The translations under genes were made by a program, and so were the position numbers. The notes below the pieces were generated by a model that saw only the letters and a program-made list of their open reading frames with translations, did not search any database and was not told the DNA's origin. From assembly GCF_019904155.1 (NCBI RefSeq), contig NZ_JAHCMB010000037.1, positions 59,969 through 102,139 of the forward strand: a DNA stretch of 42,171 bases, read 5' to 3'. The stretch comes from Paenibacillus sinensis (GTDB lineage: Bacteria; Bacillota; Bacilli; Paenibacillales; Paenibacillaceae). Below, piece by piece: positions 1 to 7,468 of the stretch (within the stretch, counting starts at the first letter, position 1; every line of letters begins with the position of its first letter).

Positions 1-31
1 CATTGTTTATCTACTCGTTTAATCTGATGGT

Positions 32-47
32 GTTCCTAATACGGAAC
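32..47. promoter_or_regulatory. candidate operator palindrome before the first phage regulator
   Basis: The sequence reads GTTCC, six bases (TAATAC), then GGAAC: a perfect 5-bp inverted repeat ending 16 bp before the start codon of the Cro-like gene. Dyads of this kind upstream of a small HTH gene are usually binding sites for the phage repressor or for Cro itself. The promoter and the divergent repressor would lie left of the window, so the role is inferred. Confidence 0.35.
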
Positions 48-63
48 GAAAGGAGGGGCATAG

Positions 64-333
64 ATGGCAGGAATGTCACCAAAGATATCCCGAAGAAGGC
101 AACCATATTCAAAAATTAAAGTTTATCTGTACCAAAATAATATTCCGCAGGTTGAAGTTGGGGTGGCGATTGGCAAGACTAGTAGCGCAATTAATCAGAA
201 ATTGAACGGGACTGGAGGAGATTTTTCATTAAATGAAGCAAGAGCACTTTGTGAGAAATTTGGCATACCGAAGGAGTTTTTTTTTGAATTAGACGTTCCT
301 ATAAAGGAACATAACGAATTGGATGGTGAGTAA
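64..333 (+). CDS. small XRE/Cro-like HTH regulator
   Basis: An 89-residue protein whose residues about 16-70 read like a lambda-repressor-type helix-turn-helix (VEVGVAIGKTSSAINQKLNG, then SLNEARALCEKFGIP followed by an acidic tail). Single-domain proteins like this at the start of a phage early operon act as Cro or as activators that bind operator DNA. The start is set by a strong AAAGGAGGGG ribosome site just before ATG. It is followed with an 11-bp overlap by the DUF771 gene, so the two are probably co-translated. No repressor gene is visible on the left, so I cannot tell whether this is Cro or an accessory regulator. Confidence 0.75.
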   Translation: MAGMSPKISRRRQPYSKIKVYLYQNNIPQVEVGVAIGKTSSAINQKLNGTGGDFSLNEARALCEKFGIPKEFFFELDVPIKEHNELDGE

Positions 334-637
334 TGTGAATTCTCCAATCATCCAAGTCGTAATTGACCCGGATTACGTGCGTCAGATCGCTGAGGCGGAG
401 ATGCAGAGGTTGATGAAAGACCGCGGTCCCGGAGTTTGGTGGGACATGAAGCGCTTAGAGCAGGAGACTTGTCGGAAACGGGAATGGCTTTTAGAAAATG
501 TTCTGCTCAATCCGGCCTTCAAAAAGGAAATGAAGGCAATCACTAACGGATGCGAGGGCGGACGGTGGATGTTTCGAGGAACAGAAATGCAACGCTTCTT
601 GGACGAGCATTTCCACGACCTTAACCGCCCCCGCTGA
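323..637 (+). CDS. DUF771-family phage protein
   Basis: 104 residues. The pattern VVIDPDYVRQIAEAEMQRL, then WWDMKRLEQETCRKREWLLENVLLNP and a C-terminal RWMFRGTEMQRFLDEHF is the layout I recognise from DUF771, a family found in early operons of Firmicute phages beside Cro-like genes. The family has no firm biochemical role; the mix of acidic, basic and aromatic residues suggests a helical DNA- or protein-binding fold. ATG at 323 overlaps the upstream stop; a GTG at 335 is an alternative start. A 156-bp gap separates it from the next supported start. Confidence 0.7.
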   Translation: MVSNVNSPIIQVVIDPDYVRQIAEAEMQRLMKDRGPGVWWDMKRLEQETCRKREWLLENVLLNPAFKKEMKAITNGCEGGRWMFRGTEMQRFLDEHFHDLNRPR

Positions 638-793
638 CTAGCATTACCGTTCATTGACACATTCATACGTACCATGATTCACAAGGTTCCAAAATCAGGA
701 AAACAAAATTTTGTGTTTTCTGCAACTGAAAGGGGTGATGCAGAGATAGTTAGAGCGGAGACGTCAAAGGCGTCCGCAGAAAGGAGCAATCAT

Positions 794-1636
794 ATGAAAA
801 GTGATGCGTTGATTGAAAGCAAGTCCCTGCGAGAATCTTATGTCGATCGTACGGAGGTACTGGAAAAGGTTAAGAAGCTTATGCTTCTACCGGATGATGT
901 GAACGCAAGTATGGAGCAGGTAGCCGATTATTACGAGGTTCCTAAGCAGACGATCAACAGCTTGATCTTCGATAATCGGGAAGAGTTGCATTCGGACGGC
1001 TTGAGAACATTGACCGGGGAGGAACTGAATTCCTTTAAGGAATTGGGTTTGGTTGGTAAAAATGCTTCTGCATTCACCGTCATTCCCAGACGAGCAATCC
1101 TCCGAATCGGAATGCTTCTTCGAGACAGTACCATTGCCCAAACCGTGCGGACAAGATTGCTGGATGCCGAAGAGACTCTTCGGCACATGACGCCTCTGGA
1201 AATGCTGGCGCATTTGGCGCAGCAGGCAGTGGAGAAGGAAAAGGCGGATGCAGAACGCGACAAGGAAGTGCAGCGACTGCGCAGCGGGCTGGACACTCTG
1301 ACTGATAACCTGACGGCTGTTCCGGATCAGGCAAAGGTGGTTGACCTTGTGCATGAGTATGTTCGCTGGACTCGATTTGACCATAAGGAAACCTATAACC
1401 TCGTCTACGGAATCATGTTGGATCAGCACGGTATTGATGTTCCCCGCGTCATGGAGAACGAGCGAAAACGGCTGAATGACCAGCGAATCGCGGAAACCGG
1501 AAAGCCATATGCCGAAAAGACGCTCAAAAGTAGAGTTTCCGGCATTACCATAATGGTCCGCATGGGCGTGCTGGACAAGTTCCACGCAATACTGGTCGGA
1601 TTGCTGGCAAAGGAAAAGGCAGGGCGGCATCTATGA
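794..1636 (+). CDS. phage regulatory/DNA-binding protein, antirepressor-like
   Basis: 280 residues from ATG 794, chosen because AAAGGAG lies at the right distance before it; the frame stays open upstream to 674 but without such a site. Residues about 25-60 (MEQVADYYEVPKQTINSLIF) look like a DNA-recognition helix pair. The middle contains IPRRAILRIGMLLRDS and RTRLLDAEE, a run common in phage antirepressor/Bro-like proteins. A charged coiled-coil stretch and a basic C-terminal domain follow. By position and composition it probably controls lysogeny or early expression, but I do not recognise a precise family. Its stop overlaps a 31-codon ORF in an ATGA junction. Confidence 0.6.
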   Translation: MKSDALIESKSLRESYVDRTEVLEKVKKLMLLPDDVNASMEQVADYYEVPKQTINSLIFDNREELHSDGLRTLTGEELNSFKELGLVGKNASAFTVIPRRAILRIGMLLRDSTIAQTVRTRLLDAEETLRHMTPLEMLAHLAQQAVEKEKADAERDKEVQRLRSGLDTLTDNLTAVPDQAKVVDLVHEYVRWTRFDHKETYNLVYGIMLDQHGIDVPRVMENERKRLNDQRIAETGKPYAEKTLKSRVSGITIMVRMGVLDKFHAILVGLLAKEKAGRHL

Positions 1637-1728
1637 CTCTCGAACACCTTGCCCGCCTGTGGTTCCACAAGCCAGCGCAGCACGCCGTACTGGTCAAGAA
1701 TATTAAACGAAAGGAGAGACGCACGTGA
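1633..1728 (+). CDS. possible 31-residue coupled peptide
   Basis: ATG at 1633 forms an ATGA overlap with the stop of the upstream gene, and its own TGA overlaps the GTG start of the next gene (GTGA). The frame would give a basic 31-residue peptide ending KNIKRKERRT. There is no clear ribosome site of its own, so it could be translated only by coupling. Its C-terminal codons coincide with the AAAGGAG of the following gene. The double overlap argues for it; the short length and unknown family argue against. Confidence 0.3.
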   Translation: MTLEHLARLWFHKPAQHAVLVKNIKRKERRT

Positions 1729-2048
1729 ATAGAAAAGCCTATCTTGAACAACTCGATTCCTTGATACACCGAGTTAATTCAAAGGAATTGACCGACAGCG
1801 AAGGGTTGCAAATCTTGTTTGGGATCGTAGAAGCATTCTTCAAGGAGCAGGAGCAATTCCTGGAGAAAACTACTCGCAAAATTGATGAGTTTGACCGGGA
1901 AATTGGAGACCTGCAAGCTGTGGAAATCGCTCAGATACTCGCTTTGTCCTTCATTGCCGAGAAAGGAATGACCATTGAATTTGATGCCTTTATGGCAAAA
2001 GAAATCACGGATGCGTTGAGTAACACCAATACACTTCCGTTGAATTAG
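1725..2048 (+). CDS. small phage protein of unknown function
   Basis: 107 residues starting at GTG, with AAAGGAG 8 bases upstream. It is acidic and largely helical: residues about 38-65 (FFKEQEQFLEKTTRKIDEFDREI) suggest a coiled coil, and a hydrophobic segment QILALSFIAEKG follows. No catalytic or metal-binding motif is visible. It sits between the regulator-like gene and a small XRE gene in the early operon, so a regulatory-partner role is possible, but I do not recognise the family. Confidence 0.6.
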   Translation: MNRKAYLEQLDSLIHRVNSKELTDSEGLQILFGIVEAFFKEQEQFLEKTTRKIDEFDREIGDLQAVEIAQILALSFIAEKGMTIEFDAFMAKEITDALSNTNTLPLN

Positions 2049-2058
2049 GAGGGATGAA

Positions 2059-2364
2059 ATGAATACAGGCTTGGAATTAGCCCGACAGGTTATCTCCGAG
2101 GGCCGTAACAGGATCAGCCTACGGGAGGCTCGTTTGAATTGCCGCAAGGAGCTTAAAGAAGCTGCAGAGATTGCTGGGGTTACAGAGCGCACAATGAAAA
2201 AGTGGGAAATGGATTGTGGCGGAACAGACATGTTCCTTTTCAACAAACTTTGCAAGGCATATCAGATTTCACCAACACATGTCTATGCAGGAAAGGAATC
2301 GGATCTGTTGGAAGCCAGAGCAGAATTCTACAGGAAGGAGGTTATGGAACATGTCGTTGGATGA
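2059..2364 (+). CDS. XRE-family HTH regulator
   Basis: 101 residues. Residues about 21-75 (LREARLNCRKELKEAAEIAG, then VTERTMKKWEMD, then FLFNKLCKAYQISPTHVY) form a clear five-helix XRE/Cro DNA-binding domain, with a 25-residue helical tail that could mediate dimerisation. It starts at ATG after AGGAGGG. Its end overlaps the next gene by 14 bp. It is the second HTH regulator of this early operon, and its target is unknown. Confidence 0.75.
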   Translation: MNTGLELARQVISEGRNRISLREARLNCRKELKEAAEIAGVTERTMKKWEMDCGGTDMFLFNKLCKAYQISPTHVYAGKESDLLEARAEFYRKEVMEHVVG

Positions 2365-2593
2365 CTGGAATGATTTCTCGAAATTTGCGGATATCAAAAA
2401 AGATTTGATTGAACTGATTGCTTGCGTAGCGAATGATGAACTTTTTACCGCAGACCATGCAGCGGAAAAGGCAAAGACCATTTTGGAGAAGGTCATTGAA
2501 TATAAGGACAACATAGTTCGGGAGTTCCTTCAGGATCAGGCTAATAAAAAGCAAAATCGCCCCAACGCGGTTACTTTGGCGAGTACGCGTTAA
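2351..2593 (+). CDS. small phage protein of unknown function
   Basis: 80 residues from ATG 2351. That start follows GGAAGGAGG and overlaps the end of the XRE gene, while longer readings in this frame have no ribosome site. The product is helical and charged (FADIKKDLIELIACVANDEL, then AAEKAKTILEKVIEYKDNIV) with a polar tail. Overlap with the XRE gene suggests the two are translated together, perhaps as partners. Family not recognised. Confidence 0.55.
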   Translation: MSLDDWNDFSKFADIKKDLIELIACVANDELFTADHAAEKAKTILEKVIEYKDNIVREFLQDQANKKQNRPNAVTLASTR

Positions 2594-2694
2594 GGCGATA
2601 TCAATACAAATCAATGGGTAACTCTTGGCGCCATTATACCGTCCTGCGGTGTCAGGCGTCAAGGGCGTTCCCATAAATTAGGAGCGTGTAAATT

Positions 2695-3096
2695 ATGTCA
2701 ATCATATTGTCTTCGGCCTTCATGGCCGGTAAGAATTATAACCTTCAGTCTGCCCGGAGACCGGCTAATTATACGGACCGGGTGATCGTCAATGCCCGTC
2801 ATATCGTCCGTACCCGGGGCGTCAGCGCCTTACTGTCGCTTTGGAAGCAGGAACTGGACAAGCGTCCGGAAGAGGATCGCTCGACCTGCTGGCGGCCTCT
2901 CCTGCGGACTGCGCACGCCGTGGTATGGGAGCGGTATGCCCGGGATGGTGAGACGCTTGAAGTAGGCTGCGATTTCGCAGAGGTCGAGCCGGGCGTCTGG
3001 TTGCCTTATGTCTGGGCGCATGCGACCAGTGGGCCGAAACGGTCTGCAAAGTGGTTTGCCGATCCGGAGCGGAACGTCTTCATTAATTGGCACTAG
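2695..3096 (+). CDS. phage protein of unknown function
   Basis: 133 residues, ATG after TTAGGAGCG. The N-terminal half is basic and helical (NARHIVRTRGVSALLSLWKQ); the C-terminal half is rich in Trp, Tyr and Pro (EPGVWLPYVWAHATSGPKRSAKWFADPERNVF), giving a compact aromatic domain. There is no known motif. A 101-bp gap before it, compared with overlaps elsewhere, may hold a promoter. Its base composition is more GC-rich than the preceding regulators, so it may have been acquired separately. Confidence 0.55.
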   Translation: MSIILSSAFMAGKNYNLQSARRPANYTDRVIVNARHIVRTRGVSALLSLWKQELDKRPEEDRSTCWRPLLRTAHAVVWERYARDGETLEVGCDFAEVEPGVWLPYVWAHATSGPKRSAKWFADPERNVFINWH

Positions 3097-3109
3097 GGGG
3101 GGGATTGGG

Positions 3110-3397
3110 ATGACTGAGCGGACCATAGAAATATCAAGCCTCATGAAAGCATGGGGCTGCGGAGAACGACGTCCAGACAGTGAATTTGAGGGTTTGCTGC
3201 AAGGTATCGGATTTGACTGGACGGACTTCCATAATGACTTTGACGCCTTCTTGGATCGGTTTAAATCCCTGTTCGGCCAAGTGCCATTCCAGCAGGTAAT
3301 GACCGTTTTGGAACAGATCATGTGGCGCGTGGAGGACAGCACAGCGCAGATGGAATCCTTCCTGCGCGCTGTCTTCGGGGAGGTGCCTAATGCGTAA
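3110..3397 (+). CDS. small acidic phage protein of unknown function
   Basis: 95 residues from ATG 3110, which follows a G-rich ribosome site (GGGGGGGGA) 13 bp after the previous stop. The sequence is acidic and aromatic (FDWTDFHNDFDAFLDRFKSLFG) with predicted helices. The last 8 bases overlap the next gene. It belongs to the cluster of small genes directly before the replication genes, but I do not recognise the family. Confidence 0.5.
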   Translation: MTERTIEISSLMKAWGCGERRPDSEFEGLLQGIGFDWTDFHNDFDAFLDRFKSLFGQVPFQQVMTVLEQIMWRVEDSTAQMESFLRAVFGEVPNA

Positions 3398-3647
3398 TAA
3401 GCAGGGGACGTTGCAGCATCAGCTTGTACAACGTTGGTACGATCTTGATGAGCGCCTTACGGAAGTCGGGCTTTTTATAGCCGAATTGGATGAGCTGGCA
3501 AGTGAAGGCTTTAGTGGCTCTGTATTCAACACAGCTATTTATCGCGTCCTGGACAAAGAACACCGGACTATTCAGGAAGAACAGAAGTTCATCGAAGGGC
3601 TGGGCATTCCGGAGCTGGCGCGGGTGGATAAAAACAATCAAGAGTAG
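3390..3647 (+). CDS. small phage protein of unknown function
   Basis: 85 residues, with GGGGAGGTG before ATG. Mainly helical: residues about 10-32 (LVQRWYDLDERLTEVGLFIAEL) and a basic-acidic helix DKEHRTIQEEQKFIEGLGI. It overlaps the previous gene by 8 bp and ends 8 bp before the replisome organizer, so it is likely co-translated with the replication module. No known motif. Confidence 0.5.
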   Translation: MRNKQGTLQHQLVQRWYDLDERLTEVGLFIAELDELASEGFSGSVFNTAIYRVLDKEHRTIQEEQKFIEGLGIPELARVDKNNQE

Positions 3648-3655
3648 GTGGAGGC

Positions 3656-4591
3656 ATGGCACGGCCAAAGAAGGAGGGCATGGAATACTTCCCTCATGAT
3701 ACGGATGCAGTGAACGACGAGAAAATAGAGGCCATGCGCGCCTTATTTGGTAATGACGGCTACGCCTTCTATTTCATCCTTTTGGAACGCATTTACCGGA
3801 GCGAAAACGGGGAATTGGATGTGTCCAGCTTCACGGTGCGAACTGCCCTAATAAAGAAACTCGGAATAGACCAGGATCAATTTAGTCCTATGCTCGAAGC
3901 AGCATTTGAAATAGGTTTATTTGATCCAATGCATTATGAAATGCACCAGTGCATTACCAGTTTAGGAGTGAAAAAAAGGCACAATGAAGTAGAAAAGATG
4001 CGGAGCAAGTGGCGCAAAAAGAAGGGTCAAAATGATAGAATCGAGGTTATTTCTGGAGATAACGCTTATGATGCGGATGTTTTCCCCGGGGATAATGACG
4101 AAAAAAAGGGGTTTTCCCCTGAGAAAGGTACACAAAGTAAAGTAAAGGAAAGTAAAGTAAATAAAAATATTAAAAACATATGTGCGGATTCGCCTGCGGC
4201 AGAATCACACACCGATGAATATCACACTGATTTTGAACGATTTTGGGATGTGTTCCCTAAGGCAAGGCGAAGGGATAAAGCGAAAGCATACACCGCTTGG
4301 AAAAAGAAAGTAAAGGCAGCCGAACGCGAAGACCTGATACGCTGCACTATTCTTTACTCGCAAGACACTAATGCGATCGGTAAGGACGGAGCGTTTGCAA
4401 AGATGCCGACGACTTACCTAAATGCCGGCACCTATAAAGACTATTTAACGGGAGGAATCGGAAATGAAGAGCACGGGCGAAACTCTGTCGGGCATGCTGG
4501 AGGAAATCAAACAAAGGGCCAATACGCTTTCCTCGATGAAAACGAACCCTACACAGGAGGAAAGATCGAACCTGACCCGTCCGTCTTTTGA
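3656..4591 (+). CDS. phage replisome organizer (DUF4373/Lin1244-like)
   Basis: 311 residues. The N-terminus MARPKKEGMEYFPHDTD, then DEKIEAMRALFGNDGYAFYFILLERIYR is the signature of the Lin1244/Lin1753-like (DUF4373) domain that opens many Firmicute phage replication initiators. A polar linker (about residues 120-185) contains KVKESKVNKNIKN, and a C-terminal DnaD/helicase-loader-interaction-like region follows (FERFWDVFPKARRRDKAKAYTAWKKKVK). The protein is expected to bind and melt the phage origin and recruit the helicase loader encoded next. Its last 128 bases overlap the dnaC-like gene in another frame. The linker DNA itself carries direct repeats that could be the origin. Confidence 0.8.
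   Translation: MARPKKEGMEYFPHDTDAVNDEKIEAMRALFGNDGYAFYFILLERIYRSENGELDVSSFTVRTALIKKLGIDQDQFSPMLEAAFEIGLFDPMHYEMHQCITSLGVKKRHNEVEKMRSKWRKKKGQNDRIEVISGDNAYDADVFPGDNDEKKGFSPEKGTQSKVKESKVNKNIKNICADSPAAESHTDEYHTDFERFWDVFPKARRRDKAKAYTAWKKKVKAAEREDLIRCTILYSQDTNAIGKDGAFAKMPTTYLNAGTYKDYLTGGIGNEEHGRNSVGHAGGNQTKGQYAFLDENEPYTGGKIEPDPSVF
4134..4182 (+). other. candidate phage replication origin (iteron-like repeats)
   Basis: Inside the organizer gene a 15-bp unit AAAGTAAAGTAAAGG is followed directly by AAAGTAAAGTAAATA, then by a pure A/T stretch up to an NdeI-like CATATG. Just upstream are the dyads CCCCGGGG (4084-4091) and GGGG-TTTT-CCCC (4108-4119). Origins of Firmicute phages often sit inside the initiator gene, as repeats beside an AT-rich unwinding region. 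The assignment is inferred, since the same repeats also encode the protein linker. Confidence 0.4.
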
Positions 4592-5285
4592 ATGCGAGAT
4601 TTGCCAGGATGAAGAGTGGGTGCTGATTCAGGAGTTTGACGATAACGGGAAAAAGACCAAGGATTACGCTAGACCATGTGAATGCGCTGCTAAGAAGAGA
4701 GTTAAGCGGCTAATGTCTTCCAGCAAGATTACGGAAGAGTTTCAGCGTAAGACATTTTCGAATTTCGAACAGAATGGTCGGCCGCAAATTGTCCTTCAGG
4801 CGTTCCAAACGGCCCGGGATTACGTGATTAACTACGAAGAAATCAAAGGGAAGCGCCGGAATAGCATTGCGCTCTTAGGTCGTCCAGGCTGCGGTAAGAC
4901 GCATTTGCTTATGGCAGTAGCGAACAACCTTATCTCCAAGGGTGTAGAGGTAGTCTACTTCCCGTGGGTTGAGGGATTCAACGAGATTAAGGACGATTTT
5001 GACAAGATGGAGGAGCGAATGAGTCGATTGCGGCGGTGTGAGGTGCTTTACATCGATGATATGTTTAAGGGTCGGAAGGAGCCGACCGACTTCCAACTCG
5101 AACAGCTATTCGGAATCGTTAATTTCCGCTATCTGGAGAACAAACCAATCATGATCAGCTCGGAGAAGACGATGGAACAAATTTGTGAATTCGATGAAGG
5201 AACAGGAAGCCGGATCAACGAGATGTGCAGGGATTACAAAAAAACGCTCACTGGTGGCATAGAGCTTAATTACCGGTTCCAATGA
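4464..5285 (+). CDS. DnaC/DnaI-like helicase loader ATPase
   Basis: 273 residues. A cysteine cluster at about 44-47 (CEIC) and 72-74 (CEC) matches the N-terminal zinc region of DnaI-type loaders. The AAA+ core follows, with Walker A GRPGCGKTH at about 139-147, Walker B VLYIDDM at about 195-200, and the sensor-like ISSEKT and GSRINEMC near the end. It loads the replicative helicase at the phage origin, probably handed over by the organizer encoded upstream. The start is well supported by GGGAGG 8 bases before ATG, which makes the 128-bp overlap with the organizer gene real rather than an annotation artefact. Confidence 0.88.
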   Translation: MKSTGETLSGMLEEIKQRANTLSSMKTNPTQEERSNLTRPSFECEICQDEEWVLIQEFDDNGKKTKDYARPCECAAKKRVKRLMSSSKITEEFQRKTFSNFEQNGRPQIVLQAFQTARDYVINYEEIKGKRRNSIALLGRPGCGKTHLLMAVANNLISKGVEVVYFPWVEGFNEIKDDFDKMEERMSRLRRCEVLYIDDMFKGRKEPTDFQLEQLFGIVNFRYLENKPIMISSEKTMEQICEFDEGTGSRINEMCRDYKKTLTGGIELNYRFQ

Positions 5286-6433
5286 CAATGAGTGCGCGTC
5301 TGATAGACTATAACCCTTATCTTGGTCATAAGGACGAAGTCGTTCAGCAGAACATGGGGCTGGTATATCATATCGCAAACAAGTTCCGTGGATACATTAA
5401 CCAGGGGATAGGGTATGAAGATTTAGCTTCGGAGGGTTCGATAGGATTGCTTAAAGCCTTTGAATACTTCGACCCTACCAAGGTTGAGGGTGGTGTTAAA
5501 TTCGCCACTTATGCCGGAAGAATGATCCAAGGTTATATTCAGACCTTCATATCCACGAAAGGGTCAAGTGTAAAGACTCCGCGCGGGATATTGGCGATTA
5601 TTAGCGCGATAAACAAACATTGTTTGTGGGATGCTACCTCTTCGCAAATTGCGGAAAAGTTAGATTATTCCATAGGTGAAGTGGAAGAGGCTCTTCACTA
5701 TCTTGAGAATCGAAACGTCGCTTCCCTTGATCTTCAGGCAAATGAAGAATCGGAGTCGATTTCTTTAATGGGGTTGATTCCAAGCAAAGATGATTCTACA
5801 CACATATTCGTAGCCGAGTTCATTGAAAGCCTCGGCCAGCGCGAACAATCCATGATTAAGATGTTCATGGCTGGCGTAACGCAAAAAGAAATGGCTGAAG
5901 AGCTAGGCATGTCACAGTCCTATATTTCTCGGCTTATGCTGCGGATCGGAAAGAAGTATAAAAAATATCTAGGGATAACAGGAAGCGAGGAAATGAGAAT
6001 GAAAAGCGAAGTGGTTACGCGGAGGATCACAGCAGAAGAGGCCAAGCAGCACGGAGTCAAGACAATTCTGGATGAAATTGAATGGTTCACGGATTCGGCG
6101 CTGCCTGATACACCGAGTATTGGTCTCAATTTATCTGGCGCTCATATTAATGTCGCCGCCGCGAAGGAAATAGGCTGCGCGATCGGAGACTTTCTGCAAT
6201 TGGGGTTCAATGCTTCGGGAAACCGGCTGGTTATCCGAAAGGGATCACCTGGGATAAAGGCCCGTAAGGCATTTGGAAAGGAAGGCAGCGTCAACATCGT
6301 GAGCAAGGCCCTTGTCGCGTGGCTTGAATCGAAGGATGTTGTTCGCCAGCGCTATGCGCTTGAATTTGACGAAACGACTGGCACTCATTTTATAAAACTT
6401 GAAATTGGCTCGACGGAAGCGGAGACGGCATGA
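5282..6433 (+). CDS. sigma-70 family factor with an extra C-terminal domain
   Basis: 383 residues. Residues about 20-90 are a complete sigma region 2 (GLVYHIANKFRGYI, YEDLASEGSIGLLKAFEYFD, FATYAGRMIQGYI), 100-150 a region 3, and 180-232 a region 4 helix-turn-helix (QKEMAEELGMSQSYISRLML). The core resembles the SigB/SigF/SigG group rather than ECF factors. From about 240 a separate ~140-residue domain follows, containing INVAAAKEIGCAIGDFLQLG and NRLVIRKGSPGIK; this strand pattern recalls AbrB/SpoVT-like swapped barrels. The start overlaps the dnaC stop and has no clear ribosome site, so translation is probably coupled. It should redirect host RNA polymerase to phage promoters; the tail's role is unknown. 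Confidence 0.85.
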   Translation: MTMSARLIDYNPYLGHKDEVVQQNMGLVYHIANKFRGYINQGIGYEDLASEGSIGLLKAFEYFDPTKVEGGVKFATYAGRMIQGYIQTFISTKGSSVKTPRGILAIISAINKHCLWDATSSQIAEKLDYSIGEVEEALHYLENRNVASLDLQANEESESISLMGLIPSKDDSTHIFVAEFIESLGQREQSMIKMFMAGVTQKEMAEELGMSQSYISRLMLRIGKKYKKYLGITGSEEMRMKSEVVTRRITAEEAKQHGVKTILDEIEWFTDSALPDTPSIGLNLSGAHINVAAAKEIGCAIGDFLQLGFNASGNRLVIRKGSPGIKARKAFGKEGSVNIVSKALVAWLESKDVVRQRYALEFDETTGTHFIKLEIGSTEAETA

Positions 6434-6434
6434 G

Positions 6435-6866
6435 ATGGACCTGTCTGCCAGAGAAACCGCTGACCAGATCCGGGAGCTAATGCGACACATCAAGGATCAA
6501 TTCGATGCCAACGCCGAAACCATCGCCTTCTGTGATGGGGAAGCGATTGACCTTTATCACGCACTTGAATTTATTGACGAGCAGCGGGCCGAGGAATTGG
6601 GCCTGACGCAGCAGTTCCGTGAAAACCGCCGACGCCGCCGGGCGGCCAAAGACGACAATGAGTTGTGGCTGCCGCTCTATGAAATGGTTACAGATCAGAA
6701 TGCCGATTTACCTGATGATATCAACAAAGCACGACGTCGAGTACAGGAGACAGCGAGAAAGCACGCTGGCCGCCGGTACACGGTAAAGACGCGCGAGGAC
6801 CTTCAGGCTGAATTTGATCGGTCGAATAGAGGAAAGAAAGGAGTGGAAGGGTTAAATAGCCATTGA
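6435..6866 (+). CDS. phage protein of unknown function, basic helical
   Basis: 143 residues from ATG 6435, one base after the stop of the sigma gene; the frame is open further upstream (6399) but that would encode an unlikely Arg/Lys-rich overlap. It has an acidic N-terminal helix (ETADQIRELMRHIKDQFDAN), a very basic patch QFRENRRRRRAAK at about 66-78, and a basic C-terminus ending in a charged tail. Such composition suggests nucleic-acid binding. Tight linkage to the sigma gene may mean a functional partner, but I do not recognise the family. Confidence 0.55.
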   Translation: MDLSARETADQIRELMRHIKDQFDANAETIAFCDGEAIDLYHALEFIDEQRAEELGLTQQFRENRRRRRAAKDDNELWLPLYEMVTDQNADLPDDINKARRRVQETARKHAGRRYTVKTREDLQAEFDRSNRGKKGVEGLNSH

Positions 6867-6887
6867 AACCATAGGGAGTTGATCGCC

Positions 6888-7418
6888 TTGGATTCTTACG
6901 ATTTCTATATCACTCCGGAAGATTACGAACGTGCGAAAGCCAACGGCATTACAAGCCGGACGCTTGAGAAGCGTATTCGTGATCGGGGATGGTCGAAAGA
7001 GCGGGCGATCACAGAACCGGTTCAGAAAAAGACTAATCTCCTGAAGTGGCGCCGATTGGCTGAGGAAAACGGCATTCCTCCAAATGCATTTTACAAGAGG
7101 GTGCGCGTTTCGGGTTGGAGCCTGGAAAGAGCTGCAACTGAGGCTCTCATAGATAAAGCGGATCGCCTACGACAGTACAGCAAACAGAATGCAGAGAAAA
7201 ATCGAAGGTACCCACTTGAAATAATTGCCTTGGCAGAGAGAAACGGCATTTCGTATAACCTATTCAAGGAGCGTGTGAGTAAATACGGTTGGAGTTTAGA
7301 GCGAGCAGCCACTGAACCCAAGGTTAGCCCTTCAGAAAGCGGGCGTCGTGGGAAAGAGTGGGTCATGAAAAACGTCGGCAACATTTACTTGCTTAATCGA
7401 TACTGGCGAAAAATATGA
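6888..7418 (+). CDS. triple-repeat DNA-binding-like phage protein
   Basis: 176 residues. Three copies of one module are visible: an A-x-NGI start, then a positively charged helix, a GWS turn and ERAATEP. The copies begin at about residues 14, 55 and 115 (ANGITSRTLEKRIRDRGWSK; ENGIPPNAFYKRVRVSGWSL; RNGISYNLFKERVSKYGWSL). Each looks like a small helix-turn-helix reading heads. Tandem arrays like this are seen in phage and plasmid proteins thought to touch DNA. I place the start at TTG 6888 because GGGAG lies 9 bases upstream; the TTG at 6879 abuts that site. Function not established. Confidence 0.6.
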   Translation: MDSYDFYITPEDYERAKANGITSRTLEKRIRDRGWSKERAITEPVQKKTNLLKWRRLAEENGIPPNAFYKRVRVSGWSLERAATEALIDKADRLRQYSKQNAEKNRRYPLEIIALAERNGISYNLFKERVSKYGWSLERAATEPKVSPSESGRRGKEWVMKNVGNIYLLNRYWRKI

Positions 7419-7432
7419 GTGAAACGCGCAGG

Positions 7433-7453
7433 AATTATTCCAAATATTATTCC
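7433..7453 (+). repeat. two WATTATTCC repeats, 12-bp period
   Basis: AATTATTCC at 7433 and TATTATTCC at 7445, exactly 12 bp apart, lie immediately before the AAGGGA ribosome site of the next gene. The same unit recurs before the two following genes (7831-7863 and 8118-8126), so it is a repeated regulatory element rather than chance. If translation began at ATG 7415 the repeats would encode NYSKYYS. Confidence 0.5.
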
Positions 7454-7468
7454 GAAGGGACAAATGAC

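Noticed and set aside
887..1630. Minus-strand frame opposite the early regulator
   Set aside because: No ribosome site; the plus-strand gene explains the composition.
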